From Syntrophomonas sp. UBA4807 (lineage in GTDB: Bacteria; Bacillota; Syntrophomonadia; Syntrophomonadales; Syntrophomonadaceae), in the NCBI GenBank assembly GCA_002402575.1, contig DHGD01000090.1:1-5260 (forward strand): a stretch of 5,260 nucleotides of DNA. The letters are read 5' to 3'. The first letter of the stretch is position 1, and the number at the start of each line of letters is the position of its first letter. The position numbers and the translations under genes were made by a program. Positions 1 to 5,225 of this stretch are shown here, piece after piece. The notes beneath the pieces were generated by a model. That model worked only from the letters and a program-made list of their open reading frames with translations. It had not been told where the DNA came from and ran no database searches.

Positions 1-338
1 CCTCTGCAGGGAAAGGTGCGGCTATCCAAAATGCTCTGCCATTCCCTGCGGTTGTATAGTACCCGAATCACATGGACGGTCAGCACCGTTTCATCAATGA
101 CGTAGAACACGACATAGTTTTCAACAAACAACCAGCGAACGCCGATGGAGGCGTATGGCTGATCATCCACAACACGGTTTCTTGCTGGCATCGTTGATAG
201 CTTGCTGATTTGTTCCTTGATGGACTTGTATAACCGCAGCGCCAAAGCCGGTTCTTTGAGCGTTTCTGTGATATACGAGAGAACGTCATACAGATCGCGT
301 TCGGCGGCATTTTCGATTTCTATATTATACTTCGTCAA
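1..338 (-). CDS. RelE/ParE-family toxin of a type II toxin-antitoxin pair (3' end beyond window)
   Basis: Reading leftward from a TTG at 338-336 there are 112 uninterrupted codons to the window edge, beginning MTKYNIEIENAAERDLYDVL. The layout is that of the RelE/ParE fold: N-terminal beta strand (YNIEI), two helices rich in A/E/R/K (about residues 11-50), then strands GVRWLFVENYVVFYVID (about 66-82) and TVHVIRVLYNRREW (about 87-100), the last resembling the family's closing strand with its basic end. Family members are usually about 90-110 residues, so only a short tail is missing. The start is chosen because a GAGAGG stretch inside the antitoxin gene sits 10 nt upstream and the protein then begins as relatives do; another in-frame TTG two codons upstream is too close to that site. 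The gene overlaps the antitoxin by 14 bp, implying translational coupling. Known relatives either cleave ribosome-bound mRNA (RelE) or poison gyrase (ParE); the sequence does not decide which. Confidence 0.85.
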   Translation of the reverse strand, partial: MTKYNIEIENAAERDLYDVLSYITETLKEPALALRLYKSIKEQISKLSTMPARNRVVDDQPYASIGVRWLFVENYVVFYVIDETVLTVHVIRVLYNRREWQSILDSRTFPCR

Positions 339-597
339 AGCCAAACTTCCTCTCGATTTCTGCGAATACATCTTCTGCGGGACGGCTCTTCCCGGCTTTC
401 AGGTCAGAAATTCCTTCATTTAGCAGGCGGTGCAGCTCTTGCTTTCCGCAGAGCCGCTCGTATTCGGCATTGGAGAGGATGACGAGATCGCCCTTGCCGT
501 TTTTCGTAATGAAAACAGGTTCCTGATAAGTATGGCAGAATTCGGAAATTTCGTTATATTTATTTCGCAGGTCAGAGCTTGGCCTGATCGTGGCCAT
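325..597 (-). CDS. Phd/YefM-family antitoxin
   Basis: A 90-residue protein with the Phd/YefM layout: an N-terminal DNA-binding part beginning MATIRPSSDLRNKYNEI, then QEPVFITKNGKGDLVILSNAEYERL (about residues 25-49), where the 'PVFITKNGK..LVI.S..EY' pattern is the family signature. An acidic/basic C-terminal helix follows (about 52-90: GISDLKAGKSRPAEDVFAEIERKFG), the part that in relatives wraps around and neutralises the toxin. The length is typical. The ATG start is supported by a near-perfect Shine-Dalgarno, AGGAGGTG at 610-603, 5 nt upstream. The toxin start lies inside the last codons, the usual antitoxin-first order. Antitoxins of this family repress their own promoter, and the upstream region carries candidate operator repeats. 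The pair lies in AT-richer DNA next to an integrase remnant, so acquisition with a mobile element is an inference. Confidence 0.92.
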   Translation of the reverse strand: MATIRPSSDLRNKYNEISEFCHTYQEPVFITKNGKGDLVILSNAEYERLCGKQELHRLLNEGISDLKAGKSRPAEDVFAEIERKFGFDEV

Positions 598-623
598 GAG
601 AACACCTCCTCTATTATGCGCAA

Positions 624-652
624 ATTATATCAAAATATTGATAGATTATCAA
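624..652 (-). promoter_or_regulatory. Promoter of the toxin-antitoxin operon
   Basis: On the minus strand a -35 TTGATA (652-647) and a perfect -10 TATAAT (629-624) are separated by exactly 17 bp. The -10 is preceded by TGA, giving an extended -10. Transcription should start near 617, leaving a leader of about 20 nt that contains the AGGAGGTG ribosome binding site at 610-603. Position and orientation fit the antitoxin gene directly downstream. Confidence 0.8.
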
Positions 653-662
653 ACGTTATCAA
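628..662. promoter_or_regulatory. Candidate autoregulatory operator: four phased TATCAA/TTGATA half-sites
   Basis: Plus-strand hexamers TATCAA at 628-633, TTGATA at 638-643, TATCAA at 647-652 and TATCAA at 657-662 start 10, 9 and 10 bp apart, about one helical turn. The middle two form a perfect inverted repeat with a 3-bp spacer (638-652). The array covers the -35, the spacer and the edge of the -10 of the toxin-antitoxin promoter. Phd/YefM antitoxins and their toxin complexes are known to bind short palindromes at their own promoters cooperatively; that these are the sites is an inference from position and symmetry. Confidence 0.5.
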
Positions 663-664
663 AA

Positions 665-813
665 GATGGCTTCCTGCTCCACTTGGTGGTGATGGATACC
701 TACACTCAGATCGTGAAACGGTTAAAAGCCGCGGCTGCCAAAATCGAAAAATCTTAGGAACACAATTTCTAACAAAACTACTAACAAAGCCAAAAAATCA
801 GCCAGAAAAATAA
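665..813 (+). pseudogene. Remnant of a tyrosine integrase C-terminus, truncated and frameshifted
   Basis: In one frame (codons 665-754) the translation ends VVMDTYTQIVKRLKAAAAKI followed by EKS and a stop at 755-757. This resembles the C-terminal end of phage-type tyrosine recombinases, where a 'xMDTYxHV' box carries the nucleophilic Tyr and is followed by an alanine-rich helix with a KIE/KLE end; the Tyr here would be codon 701-703. In the adjacent frame the sequence continues KILGTQFLTKLLTKPKNQ and stops at 811-813, also like integrase tails. One extra A in the A-run 747-751 would join the two into a single reading frame. The catalytic core (R..HxxR) and the rest of the gene are absent: upstream DNA is the toxin-antitoxin promoter. 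Its 3' end points at the 3' end of a tRNA gene about 45 bp away, a classic integrase/att arrangement. Family assignment rests on a short stretch, so it is moderate. Confidence 0.5.
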
Positions 814-815
814 AC

Positions 816-841
816 AAGACGGGATTCTGAATTCCCGTCTT
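816..841. terminator. Bidirectional intrinsic terminator hairpin
   Basis: Perfect 9-bp arms AAGACGGGA (816-824) and TCCCGTCTT (833-841) enclose an 8-nt loop that can pair further (TTC with GAA). On the plus strand the hairpin is followed by a T-run; on the minus strand it is followed by GTTTATTTTT. It can therefore end leftward transcription of tRNA-Pro, and perhaps read-through from lysC, as well as rightward transcription of the integrase remnant. Confidence 0.75.
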
Positions 842-856
842 TTAGGTCTTTATAAA

Positions 857-934
857 TGGTCGGAGTGACTGGATTTGAACCAGCGGCCTCTACGTCCCCA
901 ACGTAGCGCTCATACCAAACTGAGCTACACCCCG
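857..934 (-). tRNA. tRNA-Pro (anticodon GGG)
   Basis: The minus strand folds as a complete cloverleaf. The acceptor stem pairs CGGGGTG (934-928) with CACTCCG (867-861), with one G-T wobble. The D arm is GCTC/GAGC. The anticodon stem CTACG/CGTAG encloses loop TTGGGGA with GGG at positions 34-36. The T arm is GCTGG/CCAGT (last pair G-T) with loop TTCAAAT. Discriminator A and an encoded CCA end at 857. It reads CCC (and CCU by wobble) proline codons. The gene lies downstream of lysC on the same strand, with its own promoter. Its 3' end faces the integrase remnant and is a plausible former attachment site; no second copy of the tRNA 3' end exists inside this window. Confidence 0.96.
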
Positions 935-947
935 ACGCAAAAATCAT

Positions 948-974
948 TTTATAACAGATGTTTATATAAGTCAA
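948..974 (-). promoter_or_regulatory. Probable tRNA-Pro promoter
   Basis: On the minus strand TTGACT (974-969) and TATAAA (953-948) are separated by 15 bp, a little shorter than the ideal 17. The -10 lies 13 bp before the mature tRNA 5' end at 934, which suits a short processed leader. The 15-bp spacer is the weak point. Confidence 0.5.
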
Positions 975-1085
975 GTTTAACCCGTTTTGGGGTATTGCTG
1001 AGTGTGTTGTCCGCTATTAGTCTCGGTAGCTGCTGCAATTTAGCCATTTCCTTAAAATTTGATACCAAAATATGATGGCAATCTC

Positions 1086-1583
1086 TTAACAGCATCCCCA
1101 GTTGCCGTTATCCAGTTCATACTTAGCATGCAGGGCCCGCACCGCTTTAGCTATGAGGTCTTCATCTATCAGACAGGACACCTTGATCTCTGAAGTACTT
1201 ATCATATGAATATTGATATGTTCTTCAGCCAGGGCTTCGAACATCTTGGCCGCCACTCCCGGGTGGCTCTGCATACCCGCACCTACCACTGAAACCTTGG
1301 CCACATCGGCATCATAAGACAACCCTGAAGCCCCCAGTTCGCGGACCACATCCTCCACCACCGGAAGCGCTTTGGCAAGATCGGGTTTTTCTATAGTAAA
1401 AGCTATGTCATTGCGGTTTTCCCGCATGGCGCTCTGTATTACCATATCGACATTGATGCCTTCATCAGCCAGTTTATTGAAGAGCAGGCTGGCTACCCCG
1501 GGTCGGTCAGGGACATCAAAAATAGCGATCCGGGCTACATTGGTATCATGGGCTACACCGCTGACTATTCTCTGTTTTTCCAT
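1086..1583 (-). other. lysC: Internal in-frame start giving the aspartokinase beta (regulatory) subunit
   Basis: Inside lysC an ATG at 1583-1581 (residue 246 of the 410-residue form, beginning MEKQRIVSGVAHD) is preceded by the Shine-Dalgarno GGAGGG (1596-1591) with 7-nt spacing. This signal is better than that of the full-length start. The product would be 165 residues holding only the two ACT regions. Bacillus subtilis aspartokinase II is known to be made as alpha and beta chains by such in-frame internal initiation, with a beta chain of about this length, so an alpha2beta2 enzyme is the likely product here. Use of this start is inferred, not shown. Confidence 0.65.
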
Positions 1584-2318
1584 GCTGCTTCCCTCCGTGA
1601 TAATTGTTCCGGGATCGGTTTTGAAACTGTTGCGCACCTCTACGTCCACATGGTACTGCATGGCGCATTCCACCGCCCGAGGCTGCATCACCACCGCACC
1701 CAGGCTGGCCAGTTCCAGCATTTCTTCATAACTGATGGTTGCCATCTTATGGGCTGCAGGGACCAAACGCGGGTCAGCCGTGAAAACCCCGTCAACATCA
1801 GTAAATATTATACAGCGGTCCGCCAAAAGGCTGGCGGCCAGGGCCACAGCAGTGGTATCAGAGCCGCCCCGCCCCAGGGTGGTTATGTCGCCTTGCGGGG
1901 AAAGACCTTGAAAGCCTGCGATTACGACAACATTTTCCTGTTCCAGTTCCTGCAGAATGCGGTCATTGGCTATACTGATTATCCTGGCTTTGCTGTGGGT
2001 ATCGTCGCTCCTGATGCCGGCCTGCCATCCGGTCAGGGATACGGCCGGGGTGCCTTGGCTGTTTAGAGTCATAGCTAGGAGGGCGGCAGATTGCTGCTCT
2101 CCAGTGGCCAGCAGCATGTCCATTTCCCGGTGCCATTTTTGTTCTCCGGTAGCAGAGGCCAGGTCGATAAGATCGTCAGTGGTATCACCCATAGCTGAAA
2201 CCACTACTACCACCTGATTGCCTTCCTCGCGCATGGCGGCCACCCTTTCAGCAATGCTCTTGATCTTGTCAATCGAGGCCACCGAACTCCCTCCAAATTT
2301 GACAACCAACAAACCCAA
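1086..2318 (-). CDS. lysC: Aspartate kinase (aspartokinase), alpha subunit
   Basis: Cytoplasmic enzyme that phosphorylates aspartate with ATP to aspartyl-4-phosphate, the entry step to lysine, threonine, methionine and diaminopimelate. Counting from the TTG at 2318 it is 410 residues. The N-terminal amino-acid-kinase domain shows KFGGSS (7-12), VVVSAMG (about 38-44), TGEQ (72-75), TTLGRGGSDTTA (146-157) and DVDGVFTADPR (174-184). The C-terminus carries two ACT regions (about 260-330 with DVPDRPGVASLLF, and about 337-405 with SVVGAGMQSHPGVAAKMF), as in lysine- or lysine/threonine-inhibited monofunctional aspartokinases. An in-frame GTG at 2327 would add MKE, but the GGGAG motif abuts that GTG, while it lies 8 nt before the TTG; the TTG also gives the typical MGLLVVKFGG beginning. 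It lies 47 bp after thrB with no terminator or lysine riboswitch between, so it is probably the last gene of the operon. Which amino acid inhibits it cannot be told from sequence. Confidence 0.97.
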   Translation of the reverse strand: MGLLVVKFGGSSVASIDKIKSIAERVAAMREEGNQVVVVVSAMGDTTDDLIDLASATGEQKWHREMDMLLATGEQQSAALLAMTLNSQGTPAVSLTGWQAGIRSDDTHSKARIISIANDRILQELEQENVVVIAGFQGLSPQGDITTLGRGGSDTTAVALAASLLADRCIIFTDVDGVFTADPRLVPAAHKMATISYEEMLELASLGAVVMQPRAVECAMQYHVDVEVRNSFKTDPGTIITEGSSMEKQRIVSGVAHDTNVARIAIFDVPDRPGVASLLFNKLADEGINVDMVIQSAMRENRNDIAFTIEKPDLAKALPVVEDVVRELGASGLSYDADVAKVSVVGAGMQSHPGVAAKMFEALAEEHINIHMISTSEIKVSCLIDEDLIAKAVRALHAKYELDNGNWGCC

Positions 2319-2365
2319 TTCTTTCACTCCCTAATCTGTGTGGTATGGAAAAGCATTTAATAATT

Positions 2366-3247
2366 TTAAACGTCGTATTCTTCTATCCTGACCCCGTCGT
2401 GGTCAATTGTGGTATACAGACAGCAACTCTTGATGTTTTTAGCCGCGAAGGCCTCTTGCATAGCCTTGCCAATGGCAGTTAGGTTGCCCTCCTTGGCCAG
2501 GGCCAATACCGAAGGTCCGGCTCCGCTTAAACATGTCCCCAGGGCTCCGTTTGCCCTGGCAGCTTGCAAAACTTGAGCAAGACCAGGAATAAGCGGCTGT
2601 CGTACCTCTTGTACAATGGCATCGTCCATGGCCACGGCCAGATGGCGGTAATCACCATTGGCAAGGCTCTGCAGCACAAAACAGGCCTGCTGAGTGTGCT
2701 GCACACAGTCCTGCCAGCTCACTTCCCGCGGCAAAACCGCGCGGGCTTCCCGAGTAGGCAGCACGAAATCGGGCACCACAATCACTGCTTTTAAACCCTG
2801 GTGCACGGGCACCTTATGATAATAGACGTTTTTGCCCAAAACCATGACGGTAGTTAACCCGCCTGATGCTGCCGCTGTTATGTTGTCGGCATGTCCTTCG
2901 ATAGCCAGCGCCCAATTGAGCAATTGAGCTTCACAAAAAGGGGTTCCGCACAGGTGATTGGCTAAATACATTCCGGCTATGATCACCGCAGCACTGCTGC
3001 CCAGTCCTTTCCCGACCGGAATGTCGCTCTCGGTCTGCAGTTCCAATGCAGGCATATTAATCCCGGCCTGCTCGAAAACCACTTGCATAGAGCGAGTGAT
3101 AAGGTCGCCTGCGGAACTCACCCTAAAATCCGAAAAAGGCTTAGCCGGGCGCGCCTTGACTGTAAAGTAAAGCTGCCAGGCCAGTCCCAGCGTATCAAAG
3201 CCGGTGCCCAGATTGGCACTGCTGGCCGGTACCCGTACTGTCACCAT
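2366..3247 (-). CDS. thrB: Homoserine kinase
   Basis: A 293-residue GHMP-superfamily kinase that converts homoserine plus ATP to O-phospho-L-homoserine, the substrate of threonine synthase. The sequence shows the N-terminal PASSANLGTGFDTLGLA block (7-23), the GHMP phosphate-binding glycine/serine loop PVGKGLGSSAAVI (77-89), EGHADN (117-122) followed by a GGL segment, and the C-terminal LSGAGPSVLAL motif (240-250). Length is normal for the family (about 300). It starts 6 bp after the hom stop, and its ribosome binding site GGAGG (3263-3259) lies inside the last codons of hom, 11 nt before the ATG, indicating translational coupling. The two genes supply consecutive steps. Threonine synthase, often adjacent in other genomes, is not between thrB and lysC. 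Confidence 0.97.
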   Translation of the reverse strand: MVTVRVPASSANLGTGFDTLGLAWQLYFTVKARPAKPFSDFRVSSAGDLITRSMQVVFEQAGINMPALELQTESDIPVGKGLGSSAAVIIAGMYLANHLCGTPFCEAQLLNWALAIEGHADNITAAASGGLTTVMVLGKNVYYHKVPVHQGLKAVIVVPDFVLPTREARAVLPREVSWQDCVQHTQQACFVLQSLANGDYRHLAVAMDDAIVQEVRQPLIPGLAQVLQAARANGALGTCLSGAGPSVLALAKEGNLTAIGKAMQEAFAAKNIKSCCLYTTIDHDGVRIEEYDV

Positions 3248-3253
3248 ATCGGG

Positions 3254-4552
3254 CTAAACCTCCATACGGTCGGTGCCTTCCAGCCGTATCACATTATCGA
3301 TTCGGCTGACTATGCTCATGCCTTGCAGGACCGCCAGGGAATCGCGCAGGTTCTGTTCCTGCACCCGGTGGGTAATAAGTATTAATTCCGCGCATTGGCC
3401 GCTGTTGGTCTTCTGAATCACCGAAGCGATGCTGACATTGTTGTTTCCAAACACCCCGGCAATACCTGCTAATACGCCGGGGCGGTCAGTAACCGTCATG
3501 CGGATGTAGAATTCCGCGCTGAGTTGGTTGATATTCAGTATGGTCCTGTCGTCATAACAGGTGCAGCCGATGCGCGCGCTTATACCGTGCTGTATATTGC
3601 GGGTAATGTCGATTACATCCCCCAAGACTGCGCTGGCAGTGGGAAACTGGCCGGCGCCGCGTCCGTAATGCATGACTTCGCCAACCGCATCACCGTAAAC
3701 AAACACCGCATTAAAAACATCGTCTACTGCCGCCAGCGGATGGGTGACAGGCAGGAATGCGGGGTGGACCCGGATCTCCAATTGCTCCCGCTCATTCTCT
3801 TTGGCCACCGCCAGAAGTTTGACCACATAGCCCAGTTCTCTGGCATAGCGAATATCTGCCGGAGTTATGGCAGTTATCCCCTCCACATAAACATCGCTGA
3901 AAGTTATACGGGTGTTAAAGGCGATAGAAGACAGGATAGCGATCTTGCGGGCGGCATCCAGCCCCTCCACATCGGCGGTAGGGTCAGCTTCAGCATAGCC
4001 CAGGGCTTGGGCTTCTGCCAGGATCTCTTCATATGGACGGCCTTCTCGTGACATCTTGGTGAGTATATAATTGGTGGTGCCGTTTAAAATGCCGATGACT
4101 TCTTTAATACGATTGGCGGCCAGTGATTGCTTGAGGGGATAGATGATAGGAATACCTCCGGCAACGCTGGCTTCGAAATAGAAATCCACTTTGCAGGCGG
4201 CGGCAGTCTCGAACAGGATCTGACCATGTTCGGCAATCAGGTCCTTGTTGGCGGTTACCACATGCTTGCCTTTGCGCATGGCCTGAAGAATATAGTCCAG
4301 AGCGGGCTGTATGCCGCCGATCAGTTCTACCACAATCTGAATCTGCTCATCATCCAATATTTCATCTATATGTGCGGCCATGCTGCCGGTATCCAGGCCT
4401 GACTGCAGGCATTTTTCGGCATCTCTTTCCAGCACCCGCTTAATCTTGATTTCTTCTCCGGCGCGCCGGGCGATGGTGTGCTGATTCTGCGCCAGCAATT
4501 TTACCACTCCGGAACCGACTGTTCCACAACCAAGTAATCCCAAATAAACCAT
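3254..4552 (-). CDS. hom: Homoserine dehydrogenase
   Basis: A 432-residue cytoplasmic NAD(P)-dependent oxidoreductase that reduces aspartate-4-semialdehyde to homoserine, the branch point toward threonine and methionine. The N-terminal Rossmann motif is GLLGCGTVGSG (5-15). The catalytic/substrate domain includes TANKDLIAEHG (100-110), EASVAGGIPII (128-137), NGTTNYIL (157-164) and GYAEADPTADVEGLDAARK (185-203), the last holding the conserved Asp/Lys residues of the family. A C-terminal ACT domain (about 348-425, with VTDRPGVLAGIAGVFG) predicts allosteric feedback, by threonine in known relatives. Length is typical of the monofunctional Gram-positive form, not fused to aspartokinase. The ATG start is supported by AGGAGG (4564-4559) 6 nt upstream. 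It follows pheB by 14 bp and precedes thrB by 6 bp. Confidence 0.98.
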   Translation of the reverse strand: MVYLGLLGCGTVGSGVVKLLAQNQHTIARRAGEEIKIKRVLERDAEKCLQSGLDTGSMAAHIDEILDDEQIQIVVELIGGIQPALDYILQAMRKGKHVVTANKDLIAEHGQILFETAAACKVDFYFEASVAGGIPIIYPLKQSLAANRIKEVIGILNGTTNYILTKMSREGRPYEEILAEAQALGYAEADPTADVEGLDAARKIAILSSIAFNTRITFSDVYVEGITAITPADIRYARELGYVVKLLAVAKENEREQLEIRVHPAFLPVTHPLAAVDDVFNAVFVYGDAVGEVMHYGRGAGQFPTASAVLGDVIDITRNIQHGISARIGCTCYDDRTILNINQLSAEFYIRMTVTDRPGVLAGIAGVFGNNNVSIASVIQKTNSGQCAELILITHRVQEQNLRDSLAVLQGMSIVSRIDNVIRLEGTDRMEV

Positions 4553-4566
4553 CTCGCACCTCCTGT

Positions 4567-5004
4567 TTAACCTCTGCCTACGATCTCAGCGCGGACCACG
4601 CCTTTCAGCTCTGAAAGATGCCTTATGAGCTCATTCACCGATATGCTCAATTCTTCTGTGCTTATGGAAATGGTCACCAGTGCGGCCCCATTAAGGGGGA
4701 GGTTTTGATTGATGGTAAGCACATTGCCGTGGTAAGCGGCGATACAATTCAGCACCCCTGATAGAATACCTGAAATATGGCGCAGAAGCAATGAAATATT
4801 GATTATCTCCAGGCTCTTGGCGTCGAAAAAAGTATTGACCCCGTCCTTGTATTTATAAAAGGTACTGCGGGCCAGGCCCAGTTTTTCCACAGCCTCCGAA
4901 ACCGACCCGGCGCCCCCGTTGGCCAGCATATCCTTGACCTGTGCGGTTTTGAGAATTGATTCAGGCAGGATATCTTCCCGCACCAGATAATAACGCTTAG
5001 TCAT
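4567..5004 (-). CDS. pheB: ACT-domain protein of the UPF0735/PheB family, probable regulator
   Basis: A 145-residue protein that I recognise as close in layout to Bacillus PheB (about 147 residues). The N-terminus MTKRYYLVREDILPESILKT matches the family's opening 'YLVREDxLPE'. A helix-turn-helix-like segment follows (about 34-58: SVSEAVEKLGLARSTFYKYKD), then a C-terminal ACT domain (about 70-143: INISLLLRHISGILSGVL and NVLTINQNLPLNGAALVTIS). ACT domains bind amino acids. With the HTH-like part this suggests an amino-acid-sensing regulator, but the function of the family is not established. In Bacillus it sits next to prephenate dehydratase; here it is the first gene of the hom-thrB-lysC operon, so its ligand may be an aspartate-family amino acid (inference). 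The ATG at 5004 has a modest site, AGGGG at 5018-5014, 9 nt upstream. The enzyme chorismate mutase, an old annotation for this family, is not supported. Confidence 0.9.
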   Translation of the reverse strand: MTKRYYLVREDILPESILKTAQVKDMLANGGAGSVSEAVEKLGLARSTFYKYKDGVNTFFDAKSLEIINISLLLRHISGILSGVLNCIAAYHGNVLTINQNLPLNGAALVTISISTEELSISVNELIRHLSELKGVVRAEIVGRG

Positions 5005-5020
5005 AGTAAGCTTCCCCTGT

Positions 5021-5030
5021 CCTCTAGAGG
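5021..5030. promoter_or_regulatory. Perfect 10-bp palindrome in the pheB leader
   Basis: CCTCTAGAGG reads the same on both strands and lies in the predicted untranslated leader, between the expected transcription start (about 5050) and the pheB ribosome binding site. It could be an operator half-turn or a small RNA feature. A palindrome of this size is expected a few times by chance in a window this long, so only its position makes it notable. Confidence 0.25.
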
Positions 5031-5056
5031 CAGATAATTGGCTTTATATAACGGAC

Positions 5057-5085
5057 ATTATACCACTACCGCGCTGATTCGACAA
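5057..5085 (-). promoter_or_regulatory. Promoter of the pheB-hom-thrB-lysC operon
   Basis: On the minus strand a perfect -10 TATAAT (5062-5057) is preceded by TGG, making an extended -10. A 17-bp spacer separates it from TTGTCG (5085-5080), a -35 matching four of six consensus positions. Transcription should start near 5050, giving a leader of about 45 nt before the pheB ATG, too short for a T-box or a lysine riboswitch. Control is therefore more likely by a protein at the promoter or by enzyme feedback through the ACT domains. Confidence 0.75.
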
Positions 5086-5179
5086 TTATTGGACAAATTT
5101 TATATATCGTTCATAGGACAGGGGTTTAATAACAAAATGGCGGTATGTGAGGTTTAGACATCAAAAATGTGGCGAAAAT

Positions 5180-5225
5180 GGGGACGGGGATACTGGCGCC
5201 TCTTGTTGTCAACAACCCCGTCCCC
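5180..5225. repeat. G/C-run inverted repeat, possible hairpin or edge of an intergenic repeat element
   Basis: GGGGACGGGG (5180-5189) is the perfect complement of CCCCGTCCCC (5216-5225). Between them lies a second small inverted repeat, TTGTTG-T-CAACAA (5203-5215), directly against the right arm. No T-run follows on either strand, so this is not a convincing terminator. Such GGGGACGGGG/TTGACACC-type sequences resemble dispersed intergenic repeats that I recall from other bacterial genomes; that comparison is from memory and untested. Confidence 0.6.

Larger units (their letters stand above)
5014..5124. repeat. Perfect 10-bp inverted repeat flanking the operon promoter
   Basis: Plus-strand CCCCTGTCCT at 5014-5023 and its exact complement AGGACAGGGG at 5115-5124 are separated by 91 bp. 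The midpoint (about 5069) falls between the -10 and -35 of the pheB promoter. The left arm overlaps the pheB ribosome binding site and the right arm lies about 30 bp upstream of the -35. It could be a pair of regulator sites able to loop the promoter, or a chance similarity among G-rich intergenic repeats; the sequence does not decide. Confidence 0.4.

Noticed and set aside
80..310. Minus-strand open frame within the toxin gene
   Set aside because: It is the out-of-frame reading of the toxin; the toxin frame from TTG 338 gives a clear RelE/ParE-like protein instead.
202..423. Open frame on the plus strand across the toxin-antitoxin genes
   Set aside because: It is antisense to the recognised toxin and antitoxin, has no ribosome binding site and no family resemblance.
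430..660. N-terminal part of the plus-strand open frame that ends at 813
   Set aside because: It is antisense to the antitoxin and its promoter. Only the end of this frame (after about 747) resembles integrase, so the full ORF is not a gene.
875..1075. Plus-strand open frame of 66 codons
   Set aside because: Its first part is the complement of tRNA-Pro and the rest crosses the tRNA promoter; no coding signature.
1372..4402. Several plus-strand open frames opposite lysC, thrB and hom
   Set aside because: They are shadows of well-recognised genes in higher-GC coding DNA and match no family.
5005..5056. T-box, lysine riboswitch or attenuator in the operon leader
   Set aside because: The predicted leader is only about 45 nt, with no antiterminator or terminator pair; the 47-bp gap before lysC is also too short.
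5180..5225. Intrinsic terminator
   Set aside because: The GC-rich arms are present but neither strand has a T-run after them, and the loop of 26 nt is large.
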